A DNA stretch of 64,000 nucleotides from Chrysaora quinquecirrha (GCA_014526335.1 JACTAT010000133.1:348856-412855); one strand, 5' to 3'. Positions 21,190 through 33,199 are shown, counted from the stretch's first letter. The notes: generated by a model not told the origin, from the sequence alone. A program made the numbers and translations.

Positions 21190-21890
21190 GGGATATCGAC
21201 AAATTGTGTTGTGTTTTAAATGTGCAGGAAATGAAGCTAATAGTAAGCAATTTCATTTTGTTTTCCGATATAACTTTTGTCCTATATGGTTTCTTTGTGC
21301 CGGCTTTGTGCCATTTCGTTCGGTGCCATTTTTAGCGATTCTTAAAAAAATACGTTTTTATGTATAATAGTGCTCGTGAAAACTACATGACACCTGGCCT
21401 TCAACATCACTACACTGAATTTCAATGATATTCTGTGCATTACAGGAAAAGAAAAGACAACCAAGACAAGCTCATCTCAAGAGAAGCAAAAGTTTTCACC
21501 CACAAAATCAGGTTAATAAAAATATATTGTTAGCTAGTTATTGAATCTTTTGGTTACGAAAAACCTTACATAACATCTTGGGAACTCACTGTGTTGGTGT
21601 TCTTGGGGGGGTTAGTTGGTGTAGATATACAGTAAGTAAAATTAAGAAACTAACAACAAGGAGCAGGGGATCAGTGGCTGTAATGTGGAGGTAGTTAAGT
21701 GTCCGCTCTAGGAAAGTGTCTGTTCAGATTTTCTCTATGGCTACTTTATGTTTCATAATTTTTCATTTTCAGAATATACGTACATCTGACCAGTCTTTTT
21801 ATTTACATAAAACTTAATTAACGCGGAGAAAAACAATCAAACCCTTGATGGACGTTCTCGACGTATATATTACAAAAAAATTATTGTAGA
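21190..21890. other. Spacer between Rep pseudogene and decayed gene, nothing firm
   Basis: Contains a short frame near 21,450 (TGKEKTTKTSSSQEKQKF) that could be an upstream exon of the decayed gene starting at 21,904. No splice donor is convincing. Confidence 0.3.
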
Positions 21891-21903
21891 AATTGTTTCT
21901 TTG

Positions 21904-24140
21904 CAGCGTCTGCGTGGGGATTTTTTAACAGAGAAGCGGCATCAACTTCACAGATTTCAGAAAAGAAAAGAGTACACCAAAAGGTTTACTGTAAAGAATG
22001 TCTTTTTGGTGGAAGAAGGTATTTCACAATTTCGAACGGAATGCCATCCGACATCGAAAGGCATCGCAAAGCAAGCCAGCACTTAGAAAAAACAATAACC
22101 ACTGTGATTTGTGATTCACCAGAAGAAAATTTATTGGTTGAGATAGCAAAAACAGGGAACCAAGGAAAAAACAGCAGAAATCCGAATAAAGGTGACGAGA
22201 GCGATCAGGAGCCAGAATTGAAGCGATTCCGGCAAACTAAGGAAGAAAATACTGAAGAGGACACATTTTTGCAAGAGGAAGAAATACAAAGTACCAGTAA
22301 ACTTTTGCCTGCTGAAATTCATGACAGTGATCAAAGTATTGAAAGCAATTTTGATACTGATATCAGAGATATCTATGATGCAATCAGCCGCGAAAAAGAT
22401 TCCACAGCAAAGATTCACGGACAGTCATCGATAGCTGCATACATTTGGCAGAGGGCTGTGAAGAGAAAAATGCATCTGAAGAAGAAGTGACTGATGGGGA
22501 AACTAATGAAAAACATATGGCAGGTCTTAAACAACTTAAAGCTAAAGATATAGCCGTTGAAGTAGTATCCTTAATAAATGAAGGAAATGAATATTGATGA
22601 CAAGGATAATGAACTCGGCTCAGCAAATAAGCTGCTCGATACTTCTGCAGTAGTCATAGATTTGAATGAATAGAGAAAGATCAATAACATTACTGAAATG
22701 GTCAACAAAGTACCTTGCATTGAATTCTTTTACGATGAAGAAATGGGAGAAAGCGTTATTAAAATATTATCTCCGATGTGGTTGATGAATTAATTCTTAG
22801 CGAGTTTGCAAATGAGACTTCGTTTGAAGATGCTACGGCATCAGAAGAGGATTCTCTGAAATATTGGTTTGGAAAGGCGACCTCCTGCCTTGAGGAAAGC
22901 AAGTGTTTTTAACGACCTTACGCTATTTTTCAAGTTAGTGACAAATGGCAACTTTCCCTTGAACAATATATCACTACTATTGTTTTTAGACGTTGTTAGG
23001 TATTATCGGTCAGAAAACGTATGTGGCATGCGTTATAGGAAAGAAACGTTGCTTACTGGATGCTTGGATACTTGCTCTTTCATGGAAATGGTTACGGTTT
23101 AACAGGGGACTGAAATTTTGTGGGAATGCACTTGAAGCAGAGGGGAAACGCGGGTGCTTCAACCCAGAAGGCACCACTATAAACTTTGCTGTACCTGCAA
23201 ACTCAGTTATTCAAAAAGGCATGGAAAAGCACAATAACGTGGAACGACACCTGAAAACAGGCTTGATAAAACCAATGCTTGAGATTATATCTAATCAAAA
23301 CACATCGAAACACGAGCAATATGTTTTGTCATTCGACGGTAAATTGATAAGGACTGGTCTGACAAAGAACTTTGGAGACATCGATATGGCAGGACAAGAA
23401 CAGAAACCAACGCTTCAAGATCGCGTAAAGAGATTGAATGAGGATATGGGACAAGTAAAAAAGTTGCAGCAAGAACTTCTAATGCTAGAAGATGACACTC
23501 CTGTTAGTAGCCTGAATAACGCAACGAAGCATTCGATAACCAAAAAGATTCGTTGCATAGTCAAAGCAGTCACGTTAAGAATAAAAGAAGCAAGAATCAG
23601 CAAATTAAACAAGGAATTCGCTATTAAAAAGATGATTGACTCGGTGGGCGGTGAAAGAAAATGGCGCGAAAGCAAATTGGTAAATGCCATTTCAAGAGCG
23701 AAGCGTGAGCTTCTTCAGATAAATGATTTCATCGATATCGCACTGCAACAGAATAAGAAAGCACGCTTGATTGCAAGGACATTCATGAAACAAGGTAAGT
23801 GCAAGATAATAGCAGTAAATTTAAATTTAAATATTACACTGATATTTATATTTATATTTATATTTATACTTATACTTTCATTTTTATATCAATTCACATA
23901 GACTAGCAATAAAAAAATTTTTTGGCAAGCATAGTAACACCGATTAATGATTAAATTATTGATTATTATTTTCATTACAGGAAAACCACAGTCCTTATTA
24001 AAAGAATGATGAAATTTCTGCTCGCAACTATATGATCAGTCTCAAGGAGCCAGAAGAAATTTCGGGTGATGAAATACATCCACTGCATGTGAAACAAGGA
24101 ACTCCTCATTGGTTTGCTTTACGAGAGAAAGCAATTTTTA
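21904..24140 (+). pseudogene. Decayed gene: zinc-finger-like N-terminus, unknown middle, YqaJ-like C-terminus
   Basis: The first exon follows a TTTCTTTGCAG acceptor. It has YCKECLF, then DIERHRKASQHLE (a C-x2-C ... H-x5-H finger), then an acidic, Lys/Glu-rich stretch to 22,490. After frameshifts come NDLTLFFKLVTNGNFPLNNI (about 22,910), then an open stretch to 23,794. That stretch contains RGCFNPEGTTINFAVP, VLSFDGKLIRTG and a coiled-coil-like region with REAKRE-type basic runs. An intron (23795-23980, GTAAGT to ATTACAG) leads to an exon with LHVKQGTPHWFALREKA. This resembles the opening of YqaJ-type exonuclease/recombinase domains (G-T-P-x-W-F-x-x-R). I believe such proteins recur in cnidarian-type genomes but cannot name the family. 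At least three frameshifts and several stops make it a pseudogene. Confidence 0.5.
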
Positions 24141-24144
24141 CTGG

Positions 24145-26870
24145 CATGCAGTAACTTCTGCTGAACATCCAGTCAAACGAAAGCAGTTGAGCATTACTAG
24201 TTTCACAAAAAGCCAACTGCACAGTGTGGTTTGGGATAAAGGTGCAAGTAAAACAGTATTGAGGGTGTTGGGGCGGCGGCTCCCGCTTCGACAGGAATTG
24301 CACAAGAAAAAAAGGTTGCAGCAATGATACAAGCAATGAAATGAAACCAACAATTTCTTCAGCAATCCAACAAGAATGTTTTAAAAATGATAGTGGAAAT
24401 TTTCTGAACACTGCTTCCAAACCTAGTGATGTTGAAAAATATGATGTTCTCTGCAATGTTTGGAGAGACTTCAAATTTCCCTCAAATGCAAATTCACGTC
24501 GGTTTCAGTTAAAATGGCTAAACGATTTCCCCTGGCTGGCATACTCTCCTTCTCTAGACGGAACTCTGTGCATCAACTGTGTCCTTTTCGATGGCAAAGG
24601 CATACACAATGCTTCCAAGCTGCAGTATCTATTCAAAGCCCCTCTGAATTGCTGGTCAAAAGCACTGGATAAACTAAGAGAACATATTACCAGATCACGA
24701 GTTCATGAAAATGCCACTTTGAACGCATTGGATCTGGGCAGATACATGGAAAACAGAATTTTACCTATCGACGCTCAGTTGAACCGACAGGTTTCTGACC
24801 AAATATCTAAGAACCGAGATAAGCTCAAGCCGATCATAGAGACAAATATCAATTGTTGACAGCAGAATATTTCTCTGCGAGGTCACCGGGATGATGCCAG
24901 AAACTTTGAAGATTTAAAAAATCAATCCAGGCAATCTTAAGGCAATCCTTACATTATTGTATAAATGTGGTAGAAACCCTAACTTTGACGAACATTTAAA
25001 AAACGCGCAAAAAATGCAACATATCGTTCTAAAAGGACCCAAAACGAGTTAATCCGTATTTGTGGTGAAATGATCAGAGAAGCCTTAATCGAAGAAGTGA
25101 AGGAATCGAAATTCTTTGCGATACTAGCTAATGAAGCTGCTGATATAATCAATATAGAGCAGATGGCAATCGTGGCACAATTTGTTGACAAAAAATCTGT
25201 CATACGAGAGCAATTTCTCGGTTTTGTCCCATGTAGCAAGGGACTATCTGGAGAAGCAATATCCGAAACAATATTGGATGCTATGAATACCTTTGGCTTG
25301 GATGTTCGAGATTTTCGTTGACAGGGGTATGACGAGGCTGGCAACATGGCCGGACGATGTTCTGGTGCTGCAGTCCGCACACAAAACTCCTACCCCAAAG
25401 CCAAGTACGTTCACCGCGGCTCACATGTTCTAAATTTGTGCGTTGCCTCTGCCTGCTCTCTTCCTGCTGTTGGAAATACGATGGGACATGTCCGAGTACT
25501 ATCGGAGTTTTTTAATGCTGACCCCAAACGATTTACTGCTTTGTTAGAGCAAATCAGATCAATCAAACCATCGTCAAGTCGCGAACGCTTGATTAACGTT
25601 TGTCGTACTAGCTGGGTTGCGCTTATAGATGGCCTTGAGATTTTTATCGCACTTTTCCATCCCATCGTTCGTACTTTTGAAGGAAAATACGGATGGATCG
25701 TGGAATGCTAGCTCTACTGTAGATGCATCGTCTTTATACAATTCTACAATATCATTTGAGTTTATTCTCGTACTCATTGTTGTTTCTCGCTGCTTGGAAT
25801 TTACTATACCTCTTACTGGACATCGTTCGTACTTTTGAAGGACAATTCGGATGGATCGTGGAATGCTAGCTCTACTGTAGATGCATCGTCTTTATACAAT
25901 TCTACAATATCATTTGAGTTTATTCTCGTACTCATTGTTGTTTCTCGCTGCTTGGAATTTACTCTACCTCTTACTGGACAGCTAAAGGCCCCAGAAATGG
26001 ATATTGTTAAATGTAATGAAAATGTAATTCTTCTATTTTCGCTTCTTACATTGGTTATAGACACTTGGCTTGGTATGAAGAAGCTGTAACCCGTACAGAT
26101 GAGGTCGGAACTGTCCCTCGAAAGCCAAGAACTGCCTCAATACAAAAAATCGAAACAACACTCCAGCTGACACGCCAAACGAATATTATCGTCGTACACT
26201 GTCAATACCATTTCTTGATTACCTAATAAAAGAGGTATCTGATCGCTTTTCAGATGGGAAAATGGCAGTGCTTGATGGATTTCATGGCCTTCCCTCCTAT
26301 GTTGTATGTGAAGGAGAATGGAGGCAACATTTTGAAAGATATATGGATTATACAGCGATGATTTGCTAGAGCCTCGCTTAATACATCACTGCGATCACTT
26401 CTTCCTGCTATTGACAAGATTACATTCCCTAACATATACGTAGCCTTCCAAATTCTTGCCACACTTCCAGTAACATCTTGCTCATGTGAGAGGTCTATTT
26501 CCGTATTACGTCGTTTGAAAACTGTAATATAGTGACTCATTTACTCATTGACTCATAGATTGGATATGGTCGCCCTATGGCACCAAGACCGAGATATATT
26601 TAATCTTATTATTAGTTGTAGTCTAGGTTGTGTTGTTAACAAGATGTCTCATTCTCTCTTGTTATTTCTCTACATGTAAATCATAGAGTATATTAAAAAA
26701 ACCAGAGAGACTAAATGGTTTGTCACTTCTCCACGTACATCAAGACATTCAGCTTAATGTTGAAAAAATAATCAATAAATTTGCTAGAAATCACCCTAAA
26801 AGAATGAAACTTATTAATGCTGTATATGACGACCGAATAAAATTTAAAGAATATCAAGATGCTTTATTAT
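24145..26870 (+). pseudogene. hAT transposase relic (TTF-type, ZMYM/DUF4371-like)
   Basis: The N-terminus is PVKRKQLSITSFTKS. Then comes a TTF-type zinc-binding region (24,420-24,700: RRFQLKWLNDFPWLAYSP, CINCVLF, CWSKALDKLREH). The RNase H-like core follows from 25,070 (ESKFFAILANEAADI; GYDEAGNMAG; HRGSHVLNLCVASAC). The dimerisation end reads LATLPVTSCSCERSISVLRR at about 26,455. Its last part (PERLNGLSLLHVHQDI) is displaced to about 26,700 by a ~165-bp insertion. A 159-bp segment is tandemly duplicated. Stops and frameshifts occur throughout, so it is inactive. No terminal repeats were identified. Confidence 0.8.
25664..25982 (+). repeat. 159-bp tandem duplication inside the hAT relic
   Basis: The stretch beginning GTTCGTACTTTTGAAGGA occurs at 25,666 and again at 25,825. 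The copies are nearly identical over the full unit, which includes TGGAATGCTAGCTCTACTG. The unit is 53 codons long. The few differences between copies suggest a recent duplication in already dead sequence. Confidence 0.85.
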
Positions 26871-26989
26871 TGTGAATTGACAAACGACTCAAATTGTGAT
26901 AATAAACTCATGGATTATTTTCAAGACCATTTTGCAGTCGTGTGGCGCATAGGTTGAGAAAAATGAAGAAGTCAGCCATGTTCTTTTGA

Positions 26990-27215
26990 AACCCTCCTTG
27001 CGTCATTTCTTGCTGTTGCACCACATAGCATGGCTACTGCACATGTTGCGTTTCACTACAACAGAGTTAAAACATACGACAGATCGTCATTGAAGCAGTC
27101 AACCATAAACAATATTTTACAAATTGCACTGAATGGAAAAGGAACATCGTATTTTGATCCAAGAGAGGCCGTGACAAGCTCTGCTGGATGCATGTTTGTG
27201 ATAAAGTTGTTTTAA
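26990..27215 (+). pseudogene. hAT C-terminal segment (second hAT lineage)
   Basis: The frame reads APHSMATAHVAFHYNRVKTY and then LKQSTINNILQIALNGKGTS, followed by YFDPREAV. The same signature (NGKGTAYFDPRPAV) appears at 40.7 kb and, decayed, in every unit of the 42-44 kb array. The IALNG...FDPR...V tail fits the end of hAT transposases such as those with large C-terminal tails. It is a fragment only. Confidence 0.5.
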
Positions 27216-27299
27216 ATGCTATAAAAAAGGATGTACAAAATATGTCGTTCAATTTCTTTTCTCTTTGTATTCTGCAGTATTTACAGAAGAAGCTGGAGT

Positions 27300-28105
27300 G
27301 TAAAATAACTCGACTACATGAATGCGCTTCATTCGGGCTTGGGTATTAAAATTTGGGTGTCTTATCTCTGTGGACTTTCTCCGGGCTGGCAGATACACAG
27401 AAAATTGTAAGAGTTTATTGGGCCCCGTATCACCTTTTGACCCACCACTGAAAATTTCTTAAAATATGCATTGCAAGATTTTGTACTCTGAGTTATCAAT
27501 TTTATTATAATCAATTAATTATTTGTACATATTCATCATTTAATATACCTTACCATTCGTATCAATCGCTGTGTGCTACCCTTACACATGGACAAGAAAT
27601 ACACAACACATACCTATCGCCGCACATTCCTCGGAAGGATTATACGCCAATAACCGATGCAACGGAAGGAGCTAAATTTTGGTCTATACATATTACAATC
27701 GATGCTGAATCTGCCTACTTGTCGATGCCATAAGCTGAGCATGGAATGAAAATAACGCATTATCAGTACCAAGAGGAAAATACCAGTTTAAAATTACTCC
27801 ACATGGGCTTTGCAAGGCTGTGGTGTTTTATCAGTGTGACAGACTGAACTGAAAGGGGCCAAAAACGAAGATCAGTATACCACCCGGCAAAGAAGGACAA
27901 GGGCTGGACACGAACTCTTTGTTAATGATGCGTAACATTTGTTAATTGAGAAGAAGTGTGGCTAGATTTGCGTGTGTGTGATATTCTGAGGATATTGATA
28001 TTCTGTAAAGATAAAATCTGGTTTGTTTCTCTTGGGTCATGTACATATTAGTCCGACTAGAATAGTGAAGGGCTTTACGTCAGCGAATGATAGACACTAC
28101 CTTAG
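27300..28105. other. Intergenic, nothing recognised
   Basis: No frame or repeat recognised between the hAT tail and the non-LTR remnant. Confidence 0.4.
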
Positions 28106-28109
28106 TGGG

Positions 28110-28490
28110 TATACCATCTGTTAGAATACTGGAGGACGAGAAGCTCTTAAGCAGAAACGAGAAAACTACTATACATGTGAAAAATTTACAGAAGCTAATG
28201 CTAGAAGTATATAAATATAATACTGCTGGAAACCCCTCCTTTCTGTAGGAGTTCTTCAACAGGAAAATTCTTCCATATACATTAAGAACAAACAACCTTC
28301 TCCAACTTCTACAAACAAGGACAAATAAATATGGAAACAACTCTCTTTCATTTCGGGGTAGCATGGTCTGGAATAAACTTTCAGACCAATTTAAAGCTGC
28401 TAAAACTAAAAGTAACAATGAATTCAAAATCAAAATAAAAAGTTGGAAAGGATTCGGATATAACTGCCGCATATGTATTTAAATAGATAA
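28110..28490 (+). pseudogene. Non-LTR retrotransposon (CR1/Jockey-like) RT C-terminal tail
   Basis: In two frames it reads VKNLQKLMLEVYKYNTAG, then LPYTLRTNNLLQLLQTRTNK, then YGNNSLSFRGSMVWNKL. The last is the well-known end of non-LTR reverse-transcriptase proteins (Y-G-x-x-S-x-x-x-x-G-x-x-x-W-N-x-L). It ends with a stop near 28,480. The 5' part is missing. Confidence 0.75.
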
Positions 28491-28605
28491 ATAGAAAAAT
28501 TGTAAGTAGGTTAGAGTAGAGTTGGCCTTTATTAGCATTTGCTATTTCTTAGCCAACTATAAATAAATTGTATTATTATTCGATTATTATAATTATTATC
28601 ATTAT

Positions 28606-28766
28606 ATCATTCGAAGAACATCTTGAAAATCTAGAAAAGCTTTTTCAGTGTCTCCGATCTTCTTGCACATGCACGTGAAATAGTCAATTTTTGGGTTTTG
28701 AGTTATCTAAAGTTGGTATCCATCCACAACCAAAATTAACCGAACCCATCCATAGCTAATTATCAG
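28606..28766 (+). pseudogene. Ty3/gypsy reverse transcriptase relic, left half
   Basis: Reads SFEEHLENLEKLFQCLRSSC, then QFLGFELSKVGIHPQPKL. This is the stretch after the YxDD box in Ty3/gypsy polymerases (H-L-x-x-L-x-x-V-F-x-x-L; F-L-G-x-x-x-S-x-x-G-I). It stops at the hAT insertion point and resumes at 36,723, on the other side of a 7,956-bp insert. Confidence 0.75.
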
Positions 28767-29012
28767 CAAGGACGCCTGCAGGCATGGAGGGCAAAGGGGG
28801 CAAAGGTCAGAAGAAGGGCAAGCATAGGGGGTTTGGGGGCTTAGCCCCCAAGAAATTTTTTTGTGACCACGCCCTTCAGAAGCGCGGAAAACGTGGGAAA
28901 CGCCCTTTGAATGTTTTCATTGATAATAAAACTGATAAATAATTACTCTTTTTTGCAAACGGAATCTTATTTTTGTGAAGAATTCTTAAGTCATATTTGT
29001 GATAAGATGTTG

Positions 29013-29440
29013 TTATTGAGTTCCAAAAAATGATTTTCTCTGTTCATTAATATTGGAAAAATTACGGGCGACATGTTTCACATCGATGTTATCGAGTTCT
29101 TCTTTATGCATGTTCGCAAACATGATATTGTTGAGATGGTTTCCACATGTACGGGCTCGAATCCAAGATTTTAATCGACGCATTGCGCTGAATGCTCTTT
29201 CTGCTGATGCTGACGCGATAGTAATGGTCATGTACAGGCGAGTTAAAATATCTAGTGCTGGTATGCATTCTTTGCTCATAGGCTGCTCATTCAAAATCTC
29301 CGTGATGGTGCTGATTGTGGTGACTTCCTTTATCTTTTTATTGGCATTTCGACTACTATTGTACATACGAAGAAGAAGGTGTGCTTCATTAAGATTGGTT
29401 GCAAGGGCTGACAGGTTGTTTGTTTTTTGTCTTCAATTTT
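29013..29440 (-). pseudogene. hAT transposase C-terminal dimerisation domain, split from its gene
   Basis: The minus-strand frame reads IPALDILTRLYMTITIASAS, then AERAFSAMRRLKSWIRA, then HLNNIMFANMHKEE. This is the conserved hAT end (L-x-x-x-P-x-S-x-A-x-x-E-R-x-F-S). It belongs to the element with ends at 28,767 and 36,722 by strand, order and enclosure. Confidence 0.85.
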
Positions 29441-29559
29441 GAGTCCTGAATCGTGAAGTAGACATTGAAATCGTTGGATTTATCGAACGTGTTTAAACTG
29501 ATGAACTTTGAAACCATGAACTAACTTTGATGAAACACGTAAACTTATTTGATATACTC

Positions 29560-30640
29560 TTGTTTATGGATACACTTGCTGAATATAATGAAACCCAAGA
29601 GGAAGAACTTGTCAAATATATCAAGCAAATGGACTCACGTTTCTTTGGTTTGGCAATCAATGAAGTAAGGGCAATCGTTTACGAGTATGTAGAGAAGAAT
29701 GCCATTTCTCATAATTTTAAAAAAGAGATCAAATTAGCTGGCAGAGACTTCTTTTATGGCTTTTAAAAAGACACCCTGAGATTTCAATGAGAAAGCCAGA
29801 AGCAACATCGCTCAACAGAGTTTTGGCCATTAATCAAGAGCAAATTGGTGAATATTTCTCCAACTTGAAGCACATTTTAGAAACAGAGAAGCTTGGACCT
29901 GGTCAAATCTATAACTGTGACGAGTCAGGTCTAACCTGTGTCCATAAGCCCATTAAAGTATTGTCAACAAAAGGAAAACATACTGTAGCTTCTGTTACAA
30001 GTGGAGAGAAAGGACGAACAACAACAATATTGATAGCAATTAATGCTGCAAGTAACTATGTCCCTCCAATGATGATATTCTGTCGCAAAGATTGAAACCA
30101 GAGCTCATTGATCATGCGCCTACTGGTACAATAGGTGGATGCTCTGATAATGGCTGGATAACAACTGAGCTTTTCCAAACATACATAAAGCACTTTATAA
30201 AAGAGACACGATGCTCACCAACCAACAAAGTGCTGCTCATTTTTGATGGCCATAGCTCTCATAATAAGAGTATAGAACTGGTTAATTTAGCAAGAGCAAA
30301 TGGGCTTATTCTTTTGTCCCTACCACCCCACACATCACATAAATTGCAGCCATTAGATAAGAGCTTCTTCAAGCCATTAAAAACTGCTTTCAACACAGCT
30401 TGTGGGAGATGGATGAGAGATCACCCAGGAAGAAGAATTTGCCAGGAGCAGTTAGGTGAGCTGTTCTCCGAAGCGTACTATAAAGCAGCAACTGCACAAA
30501 ATGCAATGTCAGGATTTTCAGCAACTGGAATATGGCCTTTCAATGCTGAAATAATTCCTGACAAAGATTATGTTCAGTTGGGAGATTCAAATGATGCATC
30601 AACTGGAACTATGGAAAAACATAGCCACGCTATCGCAATG
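29560..30640 (+). pseudogene. Tigger/pogo DDE transposase core
   Basis: The catalytic DDE_1 domain is visible in three successive frames. EEELVKYIKQMDSRFFGL and GRDFFYGF lead into PEATSLNRVLAIN. Catalytic Asp residues are in CDESG (about 29,919), IFDGHSSH (about 30,243) and LQPLDKSFF (about 30,354). A GFSATGIWPFN motif ends the core. Frame changes at about 29,770 and 30,090 inactivate it. The frame runs into an insertion after about 30,640. Confidence 0.85.
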
Positions 30641-30654
30641 TCCGAAGGACAATA

Positions 30655-30870
30655 ATCACCATCATCATAATCATCATCATCATAATCATCATCATCATCA
30701 TCATCATCATTATAATCATCATCATAATCATCATCATCACCACCATCAAAGCATCATCAACATCACCATCATCACCAATATCATCGTCATCAGGATCATG
30801 ATGATGATCATCATCATCAGGATCATGATGATCATCATCATCATCAGCATCGTGATCATTCATAAACATT
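30655..30870. repeat. (CAT)n microsatellite
   Basis: About 215 bp of CAT/ATC units with CAT-AAT and CAGGAT interruptions. The His-rich and Asp-rich frames it opens on the two strands are artefacts of the repeat. Confidence 0.95.
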
Positions 30871-31679
30871 ATGATAAGAGCGACTAAAGATTTTTTTGTC
30901 CATGGTCCATGTAACCAGTCTCTCTAACCAAATTTGGGATGAACCCATGCGTTCTGTCACTTTGTAATGCGAATAATATTTGGATAGACAGCCAACCGAA
31001 AATATGGTGTTTGGAGGGCAATCGAGCCACAACTGATTTTACAAAATTTGATCAATAAGTTATTCTGATTTTCCCTCTGCCAAACAGGCGCGGTCTGGCC
31101 TGGTGGCAAAGTGGCGATCGCCAGCCGGGCCCTCTAGTAGATGAACGTTACAGAAAAATTACGGACCCTTTCCGTGAAAGTTCGAGAAGATAATTTACAT
31201 GCACAGAATTATTACAGTCATGAGTAGCGCCCCACCATGACCGGCATCTACAGTTTTCGTGAGCCAATTCAAAAAGCGGATGGATATTAAAATCGTTTCC
31301 TGCCGTGTGTCGTGCGACGAATGTGACCACACGCAATATCATTCCCCTTATCATAGCAAACAAGATGGTTGAATCTTCACCAGAGCAAAGCCGATCATTA
31401 TACATACTGTAATGTTTCTACAGTTTTATTTTGAAATTGTTAAGGTTTTTCTTTCTCTTTTTCGAGGGTTTACTATTCCTTTCATTCCAAAGATGAGGTG
31501 CTCAAATTGCTAAAATAGCCGTTTTAGAGGGTCTAGCAACCAAAATTTTCTGCGCCGCTCAACCATGGTGGGTGTGGTTCAGAAACTTTATCTGCCACAC
31601 CCTGAACCGGGCCCTTTTGATTTGGTAGCCACCCTGCAATTGTGGTGCCAGACCGCCCTGCTGCCAAATATCTAATTGT

Positions 31680-32043
31680 ACAAAAGGAAGTTCGAGAATC
31701 CTCTCGACAACAACTGACCACGTCTCAGTAAATATTATGCAAATGTGCTTCGAGAATGTTCTAATTGGATGAAAAAATCTATTTATCTGAATAAGAGCTT
31801 CGAGAACTTGTGCCAAATTTTCTACCACAATGAATCACCTATTGCTGCTCATTGTCTAAAAATAGGTTTTCATGATGACCAATTACGGCGACTTCAAAGT
31901 TCACTTCCTCATATTTGTGGCTTATCTATTGTTATTGTGACTCATCTATTGTTACACGTTTGGCAGGAAAAAGCGTCTATACATACATGTATTCATACCT
32001 ACATGCGTTCCACGAACACCCTCTCATTATGTCCTTCGGACAT
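31680..32043 (+). repeat. Dispersed repeat, copy 2
   Basis: Same orientation as copy 1 at 13,880-14,452. Long matches include GCGACTTCAAAGTTCACTTC and TGCGTTCCACGAACACCCTC. An HSF-like triplet TTCGAGAATGTTC lies at 31749-31761, with weaker ones at 31,691 and 31,799. A roughly 195-bp block present in copy 1 is absent here. Confidence 0.65.
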
Positions 32044-32046
32044 AAC

Positions 32047-33199
32047 AAGGAAAATGAGCTGCCAGGCAAGACTGATCCTGTGAACACCAGCAAAGAAACC
32101 AGTTTCACGGATATAGTCCCACTACCTGAACTGCAGGCTACAAAAAAGAGGCGAGCAGAATCCTCACAAATCATAACAAGCTCACCATACAAAATTAAAG
32201 GTACCCATTAGCCATGTTTGAAGAATGAGATCAGCTAAGATCAGCCTGAGATAAGCCTAAACATTGCAGCTTGCAGTGTGGATAAATCTCCACAATTGTT
32301 CCCTGTGATTCTAGCTGTTTCAGGCTTTGTTCCTGCTTTCCCCCGCAATCGTCATTGATCCCCATTTAGTTTCAATTTGCTCTCGCTTGTTTGCGGTAAT
32401 TTCCTTTTTTCTGAGTTGTTCCTCCATCTTCTTCAGTGATTCCCTGTATGTTCCACCTTGACCCCTCTCGTTCTCATTTATTCCCACCGGTTTCTACTTC
32501 ATCCCTTTTGTTCCCTCTGATTCCAAGTTATTCCAACTTTGTTTCAGCATGCCTACAATGGTTCCATTCAGTTCCGTTTATTCCCACTCATTCCACGAGT
32601 TCCCAGCTTTTCTGTTTGTTCCAGATTTTAGCGCATGCTGGCTAATGGCTTCCTAATGAGTTTGTTGTTCAAACTGATGCCAAATTTCGAAGACTCGGAA
32701 CAACCTCATTGATTGTTTTGATTGTATGCATTTGAATTGCAATTAAAATAATTAATCAACTCAATGATTGTTTAAATTGTGTGCACAGAGAATAGAAATT
32801 CCGATCTTATTGTTACAACATTCCTGATTCCTATCTATCTATCTAGGTAGGTATATTTCTTCCGGTTTGCCGAAAACCCCTAAATCATGTTTTCATTCTT
32901 CAAACATAAAAAGGCTTGAGACAGATAAAAAAGCAAAAGAAGCAAAGAAACCCGAGAATAGAAAAAGCATCAACAACAAAATGAAGAACAAATCTGCAAA
33001 ATTAAAAAAGACAGGACCTAAAAGCAAGCCAGTTTTAGGTGATGAAAAAAATGAAGATGCTGAATGTTTTGTGTGTGGCTTATGGTGGCATGATGCTATC
33101 CCTGGTGAAAATTGGATAAAATGTGTTCGTTGTTTGTTTTGGGCTCATGAAGCATGCTCCTGGAAGGGGGCAGATGGACAGATATGTGACTTATGCTAA
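32047..33199 (+). pseudogene. Tigger transposase C-terminus with PHD-like zinc finger
   Basis: After the first insert the frame resumes as ENELPGKTDPVNTS and TSFTDIVPLPELQATKKRR. A second insert (about 32,205-32,905) follows. Then comes a Lys-rich linker and CFVCGLWWHDA, WIKCVRCLFWAHEAC and CDLC. This is a C4HC3-type PHD-like finger that often closes Tigger/jerky-type transposases in invertebrates. Stop at 33,197. Confidence 0.75.
32205..32905. mobile_element. Second insertion in the Tigger gene, TTCC-rich
   Basis: Separates SSPYK from the Lys-rich linker that follows directly in the related copy at 37.3 kb. Its outer sequence CATTAGCCATG (32,207) is inverted as CATGCTGGCTAATG (32,634). Between them GTTCC, TTCCC and ATTCC words recur about twenty times on the plus strand, a low-complexity arm like those of the other foldback elements here. 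Confidence 0.45.

Larger units (their letters stand above)
30640..32046. mobile_element. Composite insertion inside the Tigger gene
   Basis: Begins TGTCCGAAGGACAATAAT and ends ATTATGTCCTTCGGACA, which are inverse of each other. It contains a CAT microsatellite (30,655-30,870), unassigned sequence (30,880-31,680) and copy 2 of the dispersed repeat seen at 13.9 kb. Transposase coding is present on both sides. Target duplication is unclear. Confidence 0.5.

Noticed and set aside
19400..21800. A CRESS virus replication origin (stem-loop with TATTAC nonamer) and a capsid gene near Rep
   Set aside because: No such nonamer in a stem and no basic capsid-like frame was found. Only the Rep gene appears to have been kept.
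29441..29600. Similarity of ACTCTTGTTTATGGATACAC to ACTCTTGGATTTGGATACAC near 33,735 as a duplication around the Tigger insert
   Set aside because: The match is short and imperfect, and pogo elements duplicate only TA. It is noted but cannot be told from chance.
30570..30887. His-rich plus-strand frame and Asp-rich minus-strand frame
   Set aside because: Both are produced by the CAT microsatellite and contain no other protein feature.
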